Of a stretch of 64,000 nt of DNA, positions 20,460 through 32,021 are shown one piece after another. Origin of the DNA: Rhodocollybia butyracea (taxonomy: Eukaryota; Basidiomycota; Agaricomycetes; Agaricales; Omphalotaceae). Location of the stretch: NCBI GenBank assembly GCA_015501585.1, contig JADNRY010000084.1, forward strand, positions 124,001 to 188,000, in the 5' to 3' direction. The notes below the pieces were generated by a model. That model saw only the letters and a list, made by a program, of their open reading frames with translations. It had not been told where the DNA came from and ran no database searches. Each line of letters opens with the position of its first letter. The stretch's first letter is position 1. The translations under genes were made by a program, and so were the position numbers.

Positions 20460-21636
20460 AGAGTAAGAGGAAAAGCTGAGCAAACATATGATGATGTATC
20501 ATGGGCACCTTTTGTTTCTTCATGTCCCTATTCCCAATGCCACACTAGTTTCAATTTCCGACTGTTTATTAATCATTGCCACTGAATCAAGTCATCCAAG
20601 TTGTCGTCTCTATCTAGGCTCTTGAAATGCAGGCAAACGGGTTACTTATTCAGCCCGCTTTCCCATCTAAGGATAATGTTGCGGCGTTCAATTGAGAGTG
20701 GGACTGAGAGACGCCAGCAGCGAGAACTTCGAAGCTAAGCCAGACTAGCCAGAGGCATATACTGGACCAGAGCATCACACGCGATAGTTGGATAGAGCTG
20801 AAGACAAGAACTGAACAGCATCAGAAAGTCACATGTCAAACGCTTTGACATTTCTAAATATAGTGAAATGATTCGCCCAAATTTGGGCAAGATCAACCCC
20901 AATCGGGACAGAATTCCCACGCGAAACCAGCCATAAGGACGAGCCTTCATTACATTCAGGACTCGTAATAGTTTCTTGGGTTGCTGGAGTGTGGGGACTT
21001 CCATCCAGACAACGATCACAATAGTAGTCTCCTTTGAGTACTGCTTGTTATATGCTGACAAGTTGTCAGGAAAACAGTTTCCCTGGCATGACCGAAACCA
21101 AGAATTCTCGGATCATGGTTCCTTGAGGCCTAGACCCGAACCAGTCCCTGCCTAATCGTGAGTTGATACCACCCTCAAGTCTATTTGGGGCCTCGGGTGC
21201 TTCCGATTCTGTAATGCTATTGTTAATGTTAATTCTCACAGTCCGAGTCCAATGTCCCCGAGTAATGCCCTTCACCCCCATCCAGCTCAGCAACAAAAGT
21301 TCAAGTACCGGCGCGGTCCTCAATGGCTGGGGCCCAGGAACCACATTGATGGCAGTGGAAAATGAAGGGCTTCAGATAGTGAAGACGAGGCATCCGTGAA
21401 GACTCGATTGATTCTGTGCCAGGGGAAAGTGGATCAAGTGGTCTGGATCCTTGATATGCCATTGGATCGACACTGGAGGGACGAGAGTGGAGCGTCACAG
21501 GCCCGGCACTTTTTCAGGTGTCACTCAGATTCCAGAAGAGTCAGCTTTAGAAGTGATTTACTCAGCACGGTCCAAGATCTGAACGCCGGAAAGCTATAAA
21601 GTGAGGGGTCCCTCGTGTCTTTCAACCCTACCCATC
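20460..21636. other. No recognisable gene
   Basis: Minus-strand frames at 20735-21061 (108 codons) and 21066-21344 (92 codons) are open, and the first has hydrophobic stretches, but neither shows a known motif, a clear start context or splice partners. The stretch is likely intergenic or decayed sequence. It ends in the promoter of the membrane-protein gene starting at 21637. Confidence 0.4.
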
Positions 21637-23738
21637 ATGTCTTCCCAAGTATGCTTCATGGAGTCTGCTTTGCGACAAACAGTAGTTCAATCATTTATAG
21701 TACTGGTTGCGGTGCGTGAACGCAGTTGGAACGCAGTCGATATATAGCCATGGTCAAATAATCCTAAACACACTTCAATGTTCTTAGGCTGAGCTGTTTC
21801 TATATGGTGGGTACATATCTGTATTGGGGTCATGTACTATATTGAGAATACAAAAATATCAGGCATTTTTCTAGTTCTTTTCAGGTTCAGTTTGTATATC
21901 TTTCGAAAAAAAATTATGCCAGGGATTCTATATGTTATTGCGACTTTGATCTTCTTTATACTGGCAACTATTTCCGTATCCTTGGATTTGGCCTGGAGAT
22001 CTGTCAACGCCTTCGCTCTGATTGTTGAAGAGCCGGATGTGGCTTCAGTTTTTGTCGGAGGGCCTCTGTTGGACGTGAAACTTCAATCTGGGCCCTACTA
22101 CATATATGTCATTGCTGGGTAAGCTACAACCGCAACTTTCTAGTAAACCCATCTAAAATAGTGTGTGTTAGTATGCTTTCAGATGCTATGATGGTGTGAT
22201 TTTTTTTAGTTTATTGGCCACTTGGTGCCACTCTGCCAGTCAGCCAACATCAATATTTTGATAGATACACCGCTGTTACCGTCTATGGAGCTCAAGAAAA
22301 TCTGTCATTATTTTGCCTTTGTTGGGCCTAATAGGAATCTTCAGTGAGCTTTGACTCTGGCTTTAACATTTACTGTTATTCATTGTTTATTCTATCCCAG
22401 TCACTTGGATAGTCTTATTGGCTCTAAAGTCCCCTAGACTTGGAGATGAGGCAGACCAAGCAGCATTTATCACCGACTCAACAGTCTATCGTGTGTATGT
22501 GCTCATAACCCTTGGTGAAAACCTCATTTTAACCGGACTCATGGGTGAGCTGCTGCTTCGGAAGCTGATGTTAACAAGTTTATGCTTATGAGAATTAAAT
22601 ACACTAGCTGGTAGAGTCTGGTCGTTAGATCACGGGATGAAGAAAATACTAATTGGAGGCAAGAAGAAAATAAGTTTTTCCCAAAGTCTTCTGGGCCCTA
22701 TGTATGCACTATAAGGCTTAGTCCTGCAACTTTTTCAGGGCGAAATTTTCGGGCATCAAAATATTTTTGGCCGGCGCTACAAGGCGCTACGGTCGTATGA
22801 TGGCGCAATAGAATGACCTTGTTGTCACCTTTTGTCACGTCGTGTAGGATCATGCAATTACTATGAATTAGGGAGGTACAAAGGCATAGTAAAGAGTACA
22901 GTACAGGAGAAAATGAAAGAAAATACTCTTCTATATCATATGCATTCTTTTGGCTACATTTTATCCTTAGTATGACCTTGTATCTTTCTCCTTGTGCACA
23001 CAGACTTGACTACATAGTTCTATGCCCTGAAGAGTACAGATAGCAGTGAGAACTGGGCCATGGCTGTCCTGATTACATTTGTACACAGCTTAGAGTTCAA
23101 AATGCCAAAAAAGCATAAAAACAACTTAAAATAAGTACTAGATTGCAAGAAATTAAGAGATATAACGACGAGTAACGACGTTAGTCACATATTGTCATTT
23201 GTTACTGTAGTATCATGTGTTCCGTCTCGAGCGCTCCGCTCATCCGAAATATTTTGACATCCGAATTTTTCACCCTGAAAAAGTTGCAGGACTAACCCTA
23301 AAGAATCCCATTCCTGCTATAACACTAATGAGGAACTTTTTCATCATTTTTTCTTAGTCTACAATTCGGCGCTCTCAACCCAATATTTTTAACTATATGG
23401 GTCATCATCAACTTGACCACTGGGATGCCAGTCAATGAGGAATCTCAGTTTATTACTTTATTGACTCCTTGTGCTTTGACCCAGATCGTGGTAAGTTCCT
23501 TGTTGCACGAATGCCTCACTCTTGCCTCATTCACTCACTTCTTTTTCCTTAGGGAATAGCATCAACGTTGATTGTTGTGTCCATTGGAATTAGTTCTGGT
23601 TCTGATTCCCAATCTCATATGTCCAATGAAGAGAATCGATCTCTCTTGGTTTTAGAAAGTTTAGAATTAGATCCTACTAGTACTGGTAGAAATAGTAGGT
23701 GTCTACATCCTTCACCCAAGTTAACTCACCAAGATTAA
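21637..23738 (+). CDS. Multi-pass membrane protein of agaricomycete type, intron-hosted MITE
   Basis: The start MSSQVCFMESALRQTV at 21637 was chosen because exons then join in phase. Exon 2 gives A-E-L-F-L-Y-G, then exon 3 V-L-F-R-F-S-L-Y-I-F and an F-I-L-A-T-I-S-V-S-L-D-L-A helix. D-A-M-M-I-H-R-C-Y-R-L-W, I-T-W-I-V-L-L-A-L, and L-I-L-T-G-L-M-A-G-R-V-W follow, and last N-P-I-F-L-T-I-W-V-I-I-N-L and Q-I-V-G-I-A-S-T-L-I-V-V. This order of about seven hydrophobic segments resembles a large family of uncharacterised agaricomycete transmembrane proteins (receptor-like, function unknown). Stop at 23738. The intron 22700-23355 holds a 572-bp inverted-repeat element. GPI exon phases match across it, so splicing would restore the frame. 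Confidence 0.7.
22721..23292. mobile_element. 572-bp TIR element (MITE-like) in an intron, TA flanks
   Basis: It starts GTCCTGCAACTTTTTCAGGG and ends with its reverse complement (CCCTGAAAAAGTTGCAGGAC), and similarity continues imperfectly for about 50 bp. TA flanks both ends (22719-22720, 23293-23294), the target of Tc1/mariner-type elements. There is no coding content. It lies wholly inside an intron that would otherwise be about 85 bp. The right edge contributes a ggactaac motif that resembles a branch-point sequence. Confidence 0.78.
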
Positions 23739-24413
23739 TGATCTCGTAGTACCACAAACGCACGATAGTGTTCGCCCGAGCGCCGACACAATTCAGCCTT
23801 TTTTGCTCAAATATGACAATCAGCGAGATTTGAGCACTGTCTTGAGTAGCACTGCTCACGGGAAGAGGGAAGCACAACAGTGATTAGCTCAGAGCTGTGT
23901 ACAATATGTCAGCTAATTTAATTGTGGCTTTTGTGGACAATTTCGGTGCTTGACAATTGCACTGCCAATGCGCGATCACAAAGGCTTTGAGGCAACTTTG
24001 AGGGCGGATGAGACAAATACCGTTGAATAAAATGTGGATGAGCATTGAGATATCAGCTGCCAGTTCCCAGGGAAGGGACAGAAGAGAAAGAGAGGAGCCC
24101 AAAATAAACGATCAAGTGCACACTGGCTGTACTAGTTCATTATAAAATAAATGAATACATACTGGATCAGGAGACAAGGACAAGGACAAGGAAGAAATGA
24201 CGCGAGTTTGGTTAGTTTTCTCATCTCGCATTGCTTCCAAGTCGTCGCTAAGCACAGGATACGATGTTTTAACTTGTTTGCTTACTTGGACGACTCCGGC
24301 CACCTAGTAGTCAAGTTTCTGATAAGATTCAGTCCAGAAATCAGTTGAACGAGGTTAAGATCTTTATTAAAGCTTGTATAGATACTTTTTTGTTCCTGTA
24401 TTAATGCGACAGG
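23739..24413. other. Intergenic, convergent genes; no supported gene
   Basis: It lies between the 3' ends of the membrane-protein gene and ACL4. Minus-strand frames at 23677-23877, 23884-24102 and 24112-24303 are open. The last could start MAGVVQ with a GTAAGC donor, so a small unrecognised minus-strand gene is possible, but I cannot assemble one with confidence. Confidence 0.35.
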
Positions 24414-25924
24414 TTACGACATTTCGACATCCCCGTCCTCATCACTCTCGTCTTCTCCATCTACCCATTCGTCGTCGTCATCTTCATCCTCACCTGGAGG
24501 CGAAGCCTGAATCCCCATCCCCTCCAAACCCCTAATCAACTCTTGTACATGCTCGAGGAGAGGTTTGTCCGGGTGTTCTTGGTGAATGTGAAGCTGGGGG
24601 AATAAGTATTAAGAAAGGGGGGACGAGGAGAGTGTAATGAGATGAGATACCATTTGACATGTCTCCAATCGATCCCTCGCATCCTTCGCTAGTTCCTCCC
24701 ATGTCATTCCATCGAAATCCGCATCCAACGTCGCAGTCTCGGTTTCCTTCCCAATAGATCTCTCATCCGTGGCCCCCGTCCCAGATTCCTTCGCCTTCAC
24801 CTCCTCAGCCATCATATAATAACACCATCCTTCCAAATACCACGCCTCGACTTCCTCGTCGTCTGAAGCCATTATTCCGTGTAAAACTTGGAGAGCAGGG
24901 GAATAGAGGGATAGTTCGAGGAATAGTTTGACGAGGGTTAAGCGAGATGGGAGAGGAGGGATGTGGGGGGAGTCTGTGATGATGGAGTGAGCACCCACGA
25001 CGAAAGAATGAGCCGGAGAAAGAACCAGCCTACCCAGATCCAGATCCTTCCAACCCTTCCACGCAAGTTCCAAACAAGCCTTCGCGTCCTCTGGACGCTG
25101 TTGGGACATCCGTACTGACGCAAGAGTCTGGAGAGCTTCTGAATTGTTGGGTGATAGTTGAAGAGCTGAGTTGAGGAGAGATTCACAGGTTTCGGGGGCG
25201 GAGGGGTCAAAACTGCTCATATAATTAGTTATCTACAATGTTCAAGTAATCATATTTGGGGAAACTAACCAGAGATCATAAGCTGGATCCATCCAAATCT
25301 CGACTTGGCCTATTAAAGCACGGACGATATTGTGTTTTAGCTCGGTTTGTTCTTCGTCTACAGCGCTTCCGTTATTCCCATCGATACCTACCTCATTACT
25401 CTCATTCGATTCCAGCTGTGATAATTGCGCAGACAATAGTTCTACTGCAGCTTGATAATGCTTTAGCGCCAATTGTGGGTCATCGTCGTTTAGTTGTGCG
25501 AGAAATAGATGTGCGGATGGCGGTGGAGGATCTGGGGCATCTGGATGTGGTGGAAGAAGAGTTTGAAATGTCTATAACAATATAGAAAAAGTGAAAAGAG
25601 GATTATACAGATTGTATTAGTATTATCACAACTTTGACTGAAATCAGAAAACAAAAGACCGACTTGCTTCGCATCCTCAACATCTCCCAGTTCCAGCTGA
25701 ACAACCCCTAGCATCTCTTTTGCCTGCGCCAGATGTGGATTGGAAGGTTTTTGGTCGAGAACCCGGTGGATAAAACGCGCTGCAAGAGTGTAGTCGCATT
25801 GGATTATGAGGGATTGCGATTTTTGGAGGAGGGAGTCTATGGAGGGGGAGGGGGAAGCGGCTGCGGTCGAAGAACTTTCGAGGACTTTTGAAGATGCCTG
25901 TTTTTTTGTTTTTGTTCGACCCAT
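24414..25924 (-). CDS. ACL4: TPR protein, assembly chaperone of ribosomal protein L4 (ACL4-like)
   Basis: In yeast Acl4 binds newly made Rpl4 and escorts it to the nucleus for 60S assembly. Here the first exon starts M-G-R-T-K-T-K-K-Q at 25924 (basic, nuclear-signal-like) and continues into helical repeats (tetratricopeptide type: C-D-Y-T-L-A-A-R-F-I-H-R-V-L, A-K-E-M-L-G-V-V-Q-L-E-L-G-D). Later exons carry A-L-Q-L-S-P-N-N-S-E-A-L-Q-T-L-A-S-V and E-A-W-Y-L-E-G-W-C-Y-Y. The last exon is strongly acidic (G-E-D-E-D-D-D-D-E-W-V-D-G-E-D-E-S-D-E-D) and ends E-M-S at 24414. TPRs plus an acidic C-terminal tail match the family. There are about five exons. It is divergent from the gene at 26046 across 121 bp. 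Confidence 0.82.
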
Positions 25925-26045
25925 GGAAGTTGATAAAAAAAGCGAGAGATTTATTTATTATAAGCGCGCGCTTGTTGTCTTCATTCACACTATCTCACCT
26001 GGACTGTTATACGCGCTACGCCAACGCTAGATCTAGAGCGGCCTT
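25925..26045. promoter_or_regulatory. Short shared divergent promoter (121 bp)
   Basis: ACL4 (minus) and the hypothetical gene (plus) start only 121 bp apart, so their promoters overlap. The stretch has a GCGCGCGC run near 25962 and a CATTCACACTATCTCACC block, but no clear TATA box. Coordinated expression is inferred, not shown. Confidence 0.5.
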
Positions 26046-27533
26046 ATGATCTGTGCGCCGACCATTGATGACTATTCCTCTTCCCATGGCCAACAAGTCC
26101 CCGAATCCGACCAACCACTCTTCCTCGAGCGTTTCGAAGTATTTATGGAGAAGAGCATGAATGAGATACAAGCGTTTTCAGATAGAGAGGGCAGGGCATT
26201 TGAACAGGTGCTTTATTTTAACTTCTTCAACCATAAGTCGTGTAGAATTTGGCTCATATGAACTGACGTTATACTGTTATTGTAGACAATACAAGATGTT
26301 GCTCGATGGCATTTCAATCGTCTTTTTCAATGTCAATGCCCGACTTCTCAGGTTCAGCCTGAGAATACGAACACGAATCGAAATGAACATCGGTCAAATG
26401 AAAGTGCGTCTTGTAACTAACTAATTATTCCTTACTAACTTTTCCTACGCGTAACAGTCTGGCAAATTCTTGTCCGCCTATCAACCGTCCTCGAATCCCT
26501 CTCTTCAACGCTCGACATTGAATCCTTTGTCCTAGCAATTGACACATCTTCCCAAGAATCTTCCATCACGAATGGGTTTCTAGGTGGATCGATACAAGGG
26601 AGAGAATTTTGGCGAGGGCTGAGGAGCGGAGGGGATTCTGGGGCAAGGGCGTTTAGGGAGATGTGTGTGGGTGCAAGTGCGAGGGGAAACCAAGTTCTAA
26701 TCAATGCTGATGATGTCAGTGACAACAAGAAAGAAACGAAAACGGGCAGTGCGAAGATTACCGCGCGCCCAAGTAGTGCTGGTGCTAGTGGATCGAATTC
26801 GAATCTGTCGTTTTCGAGAAATGTAAAAGTGGATTTATACGATGGTGTACGAAAGGCTCTGAGGTACTTGTGCTTTCCCATTCGACTCACTCGTCAAATA
26901 CTCATCCATAACCCTTATAGGCAAACATCTGGCGTGCGTACAGCCGAAATGAAATGGACAAATCACGAACGCCTCTTTGCATATGGTGTATACCTTGCTG
27001 GCTGGCCGTCTGATATTCCTACGAAGAACCCTAGTTCACTCAAGACGGATCAGAACAAAAGATTGTTAGAGCTTTTGAACGCGGGACAGTTGAGGTTTGT
27101 GAAGAATGGGTTCAATTTTGTGGGGGGGAAGGCGGCGAATCTCGAACATGCCAGCGAAGCTGTAGATGCGAGAGATAGTGGTGGCGACGGTGAGATGGAA
27201 GGGATGGATGCAGGACATGGAGCTATGCACGATGGAATAGAATCTATGGAAGAACACGACGGAGCGGGAGCGGGAGACGACATGGATGGCGCAGAAGAAG
27301 TCTTTGCGTGGGCTATCCAATACGATGATGACGACGATAATACGAGCGTGGTGAGTTTTCTCCTCTTCGTTTCGTAAAGTAGACAACCGCTAACGTCGTC
27401 GAAGCAGGAGCCTCATTCCGCTACAGAAACTCCAGCTCCAACTCCGCCTTCCCCTCCCCCTGCTAGACCAAGAAAAAAAGCGAAATTTGGAGAGAGGATA
27501 CGGTTTCACGAGTTTGAAAAGCCGGTTACTTGA
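26046..27533 (+). CDS. Unrecognised acidic protein with basic C-terminal tail
   Basis: I do not recognise the family. Five exons join in phase: M-I-C-A-P-T-I-D-D-Y...A-F-E-Q; T-I-Q-D-V-A-R-W-H-F-N-R-L-F; a long exon with V-R-L-S-T-V-L-E-S-L; then T-A-E-M-K-W-T-N-H-E-R-L-F-A-Y-G-V-Y; and a last exon with a proline stretch and P-R-K-K-A-K-F-G-E-R-I-R-F-H-E-F-E-K, ending at 27533. The central-to-C-terminal part is rich in Gly, Asp, Glu and Met, including a D-D-D-D-D run near the last junction. PRKKAK is a plausible nuclear signal. Introns are near 26208-26286, 26404-26458, 26864-26922 and 27351-27407. No signal peptide or membrane segment is present. Confidence 0.7.
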
Positions 27534-28827
27534 GGCTTTGGTGTAGACTACGTATACGTATACCATGTCTTTCCACTCTGGATGATACCCATATCAGTGC
27601 TGTATTTTTTTCAGTTTTTGTTTGGCAAGCTAACCCGAACTCACAAGTCTCACAATTGTATTCTCATAATCTTTCTTTCTTCGTGTCATCCTACGCAGCG
27701 GCGCTCCTCCGACTCCCTTCACAATTTTCAAGGCTCTAGGATGTCTATGTAAGTAACCTTCTTGGCCCCGCCCCATTCTGGTTGGTTGTCCTTGTGTCTT
27801 TACTCACCGTGAACATGTGGAAGCCTCTACTCACTCATCTCCGGTCCTCGTCGCAACCGCCGTTTGCGCAGGTCCCTATCTCTTTGTAAGCTTCTTCCCT
27901 CCGTTACGCTGTCTACTTGCAATTGAGGGCTGGGATTTGGCTCTATCAGTGAGGGATCTGTACTCATGAGACCGCTTTCTACGTGTCCGCCAAGAACATG
28001 GTGTACAGCTCACCCAGACTGAAAACCTTCCTGTTCCCGCTTGAATACCTACCCCTTCTTCTCATTCGTGCCTGTCGATTGCAACTGAACTGACTTGTTA
28101 GCCGAGTCGGAGTATTGATGATCCTTTACTATGAAATGTTTCGACTCTACCAGACAAAAGCTTGGCTTCATCGCTGATATGATCGGATTTTTGACAACGG
28201 TAAACTGGTTTTATGTATCAAAGTGGAAAAGTATGTGCTCTCCGGTTCAGGTCCCACACTCAATTCATATGCGGTTTGAGCAGTCTAGTTCTGATTATTC
28301 CAGTCGTGTTCTTTTCTGACATTGAACCCTAGTTTGCTTCAAACGCATCGCCGGTACCGACAGTGGAGAAGTTCTAAATTCTCCTCAGAATCCAGATAGT
28401 ACGGTTATTCGTTTTTATCACCGATCACTCGTCAGTTTATCTTCGAAACTTGGGAGTTTGGGATGAAGGACAAGCTATATCTCGTCCATACAGAATCACT
28501 GAATCACGGTGATCATATGTGTTTATTCGACGCTTGCATCGGAGACTCTATCGAAGAACGCAAATTTCATATACAGATAAGTCCCTATAGTTGCCACTAG
28601 TTTGGAGAAAGCAGATACCAGTGGGTACTTGCTCTGCTTTTCATGGTAATTACGAGGACTCATTGATTCTGGCGTGTGCTCCTGAGCACTGGTGACCATC
28701 TTCGAATTTTTTTCTTCACTGGCTGCCAGTCTAAACTAAGCAAGGTTTGTTGTATGAGGGCCTCTTATAAAGACTCGACAGATTTTTGTACACCACAGCT
28801 AGCTCCACGAACTCGCTACACTTCATC
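27534..28827. other. Long intergenic stretch, no supported gene
   Basis: Scattered open stretches (for example 28131-28319, and a region near 28440-28560 reading W-E-F-G-M-K-D-K-L-Y-L) resemble coding DNA, but stops separate them and I could not link them with splice sites. A decayed gene is possible. The right end is the promoter of the secreted-protein gene. Confidence 0.35.
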
Positions 28828-29257
28828 ATGTTCAAGTCCCTTGCTCTCTTTGCTCTACTTAACGCTGCCTGCCAGGTTTCGTTTGCCAAGCCGACTGGAA
28901 CTACGGCTGCAGCTGCGCCAATTTTCTCCACTTGTACAGGCTTCATTGAGGAGAATCCAGACACCTGCGCGGTCTGGTCGAACAACTTGCCCACAGGATG
29001 CGTCTCTTTTACCGACATTTCCACGGAAGACCTTGCTAGTAATGTCAAGAGCGTTGCGACTTCCGCAGGTGTCTCCTGCACACTTTTCACGTAAGTAACT
29101 GCTAGAATTGAACCCACAATTTCTGAAGCAAAGAACTAGGGGCGACGAATGCACTGCCAATCAACTGGTAATTGCTCCGTCAACCACCATCGCCAACCTT
29201 GCGGTCGATAATTTCTCCAACCTTGCCAACTCCTTCTCTTGTGTGGCAACAGTGTAA
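28828..29257 (+). CDS. Small secreted cysteine-containing protein
   Basis: The start at 28828 gives M-F-K-S-L-A-L-F-A-L-L-N-A-A-C-Q-V-S-F-A, a classic signal peptide. An upstream in-frame ATG (28786) would bury it, so it is not preferred. One 49-bp intron (29091-29139, GTAAGT...CTAG) joins in phase. The mature protein has about 105 residues with six cysteines (S-T-C-T, D-T-C-A, T-G-C-V, V-S-C-T, D-E-C-T, F-S-C-V) and no other motif. The second half (G-D-E-C-T...I-A-N-L...F-S-N-L-A-N-S-F-S-C) resembles small agaricomycete secreted proteins with crystallin-like repeats. An extracellular or effector-like role is inferred only from size and secretion. Confidence 0.75.
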
Positions 29258-29832
29258 GGCGGCTAGTCCCAGACTGTAAGTCTATCTCAGCTCCGGGAAA
29301 ACGTTTCTTCTGATTTTCTTTTTTTACTTTATTAAGTATCACTCCATATGGCTCGAAGAACGTTTGAAAAAAGCTCAGATAACCCTATAACGCTGTTCGT
29401 TGAATGTACTGTGTCTATGCAATTTTCGATTGCCCACTCAAATATATGAATAAAATTTGACCTGAAAGGGCAAAATTTACTGCCAGCTTCTCGATTCTCA
29501 ACTATTATACAGTACGATATGAATTGGGATGATATTTTGCGAAGACCGTTCAGAGCGCGAGCTTGAGGATTCTTGGTGAGGGTCCGCCATATATACTACC
29601 TGTCATGGACAGCTGAAGGATGGTAGTCGTGTCTGCCATAAGGATAAGGATGGTATAGCTGAGGCCCTTCTGACATAACATATGGAATGAAGTGGTGGTT
29701 TGTTAGAGTACAGCTAAAGGAATGACAGTAAGGATAATGATAGTAGTACAATAATAAGTAGGTAAAGAGAAAACATTCGCCAACACATTCATGATTGACA
29801 ACCCATATTTGTAAAATCGACGGCACCCCACA
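29258..29832. other. Intergenic between convergent genes; nothing seen
   Basis: The 3' flanks of the secreted-protein gene and OMA1 meet here. An aataaaatttga signal near 29450 could serve polyadenylation. No coding frame has support. Confidence 0.4.
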
Positions 29833-31865
29833 CTACGCAGCGACAAGGTTAATATTACTTTTCTTCTGCTCTATAGAAAGTTTCGATCGCACTAAGGCAG
29901 CCCTCCTTTCCGTTTCCCATCTCACAAGTTCAGACTTGAGCCTGTCCACTCTCACCTCATTGACAGGATGTCCAGTTCCTGAAATTCTTCTTATTAAGCG
30001 CTCATATTTGGGTATTTGACCTTCAGCCTCAGAATCGGCAGGATCAGGACTCTCAGCGTGAGCACACTCCGTAGCGCGTTGGTCCCAGAACGATATCGCT
30101 TCACGAGGATCAAATCCTGCATGGGCTAAAAGCCTAACGGAATAACAAGTCAAAGTCAGGTTTGTGGATAAAATTAGGAATTAAAAATCCTCACCGCGCT
30201 GAGACAACATCAGCTTCGATTTCTTGCTTCATACTGGTGCAGTATTCTCCGGCTTTGACGAGTTCACTAGAGCCCATTCTTCCCAGTTGAGCAACGGCAT
30301 CGTTGACAAAGGGCCCAAACAACATGGTGATTGGGAATATCAGTACCCGGATGACGTCCGAGAAGATTGACAACGTTCCAGGAATGATGACAGTGGCTGA
30401 GGAAAGGGTTTCCAGGTGGTGGGAGAGAATAAGATGGGCAAGCTCGTGTGCTAAGAGAATAGCTAATTCGGATGTTTGTTTTTCATTGGGAGTGGGAATT
30501 GATTGGCGGAGGGGAGAAGGACCTCCTAGCAGTAGTGACCACCAAGATTGTTGAGGTTGAGAAGTTGGGCTTGTAGGCATGCCCATTGGTATTCGGGAGA
30601 TAATATCTTCGATGAAGCCCGAGTAGACTACAATACCCCCACCACCATCAGGTCCGAATCCATATGAAAATGCATTCAGCGCATCAGGTCGTTCGACAAG
30701 GAGGAGATTGTACGGCGGGCCAGGTATTGAGTGAGCCACTGGAGGTGCATTGCGATCGCACATTTTCTCGCAGACGTATCTCAGATATTCAGAGGCTCTC
30801 GGGCGAGGTGTGAGGGGGTATTCGGCGGGTGGAGGCATTGGGCGATCGCTCGTAAGCCACTCTGGGCATTCTGTCGTTTCTTTCATCAGGATGGGGACAG
30901 TTGCTTCGAGTCTTCGAAGGGTATCCAGTACCCACTGATACCTCCAATCGTTATAGGGTATGAAACTCGCAGGTCCATCTTGGGCCAAGATGTCACCTAC
31001 GGCATTAAACCAGCCTTGTCCGGCTAGCTGTGCGGCCAAGTCATCCTCTTCTTCAGGTGATAGAATGATCAACCTCCATCTAAGCGACAAAAAAAGTCAG
31101 TTGATTACGTGTTTATAAAAATGTTCAGAACGTACCTCCCAGTCAAGGGGGTTCGCTCCATACTAGCGATCATAACCAGCCAAAACAACACGGCTGGAAT
31201 CGCTAAGAGTACTTGGAAAAAAATTGTACGCTTGCGTATACGTTGAAGTAGAACCTTAAAGATTATGAGAATGAGCATTCATCCCGAGATTTGGAATGGC
31301 CTACGCACCAGCTTTTTATCCTCTGCTCCAGGAATCCCATGAATATCTGCAAAATGCAGGTGCTTGCGAGTCCTGTGGTTTTTCATAAGAATGACGGGTA
31401 CAAAGGTAAGCGCAATCCTTCCGACGGTTTGAGCGAGTTGAAGACCTGCAGAAGACTATATACCATGCATGAATAACCTATTCTTGCAGCTGAACTTGTA
31501 CGAACCTTGAACACAGTCGCCAAAAGCGCAATCAACGGCAACGGAGCATTATTCCGCGGAGTAGTGTGAAAAGCAGAGGTTCTAGTTACCGCTAACGCAG
31601 CGGTTGGCCATGGGATTCTGGAGGGACCATTAACTAGGATGAGGCCCGAACCAAAACCACGGGGATATAGGACACGACTCGAAGCTGTATTCCGAGTTTG
31701 TAGTTTCAGAACAGCTGAATTGGTACAAGTTGAGGAAAGGGGCGGAGTGATGGATGCTAAACGGGAAATCGTACGCGTTCTGCGTGCAATTTGTCGCAGC
31801 ATTGTACATTGTACACCCAGCCTTGCGGCAATGAGTTGCAGCGATTGGAGAAAAAAACAAGTCAA
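29833..31865 (-). CDS. OMA1: Mitochondrial inner-membrane metallopeptidase OMA1-like (M48)
   Basis: OMA1 is a stress-activated zinc protease that cleaves inner-membrane substrates. The zinc motif H-E-L-A-H (L-A-H-E-L-A-H-L-I-L-S-H-H) is near 30440, and the family's S-M-E-R-T-P-L-T-G-R/W-R-L-I-I-L-S-P-E-E-E block spans the junction near 31090-31140. The later M48 Glu lies in K-Q-E-I-E-A-D. The N terminus is Arg-rich and acidic-poor (M-L-R-Q-I-A-R-R-T-R-T from 31802), a mitochondrial presequence. The in-frame ATG at 31865 would add 21 residues, and I prefer 31802. A first hydrophobic segment (I-A-L-T-F-V-P-V-I-L) and a second (F-Q-V-L-L-A-I-P-A-V-L-F-W-L-V) precede the protease domain. There are about five exons. 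It ends N-L-V-A-A at 29833. Confidence 0.88.
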
Positions 31866-32021
31866 AAGAACGTAGCGGTGCCGAAACAGATTGCGTGGTC
31901 ATTTGTCTCAGCGGTATTATGTATGAGTTTGTAATTCAATTTAGCAGACTGCGCACGGACTGCGCTATAGTGACTGTTATGGTACTAGTACAATAGGAAG
32001 ATGCGAATGACTAGGATATGA

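Noticed and set aside
28676..29160. Frames of 101-140 codons on both strands over the small secreted protein gene
   Set aside because: They are shadows of the gene at 28828-29257, which has a signal peptide and a proper intron.
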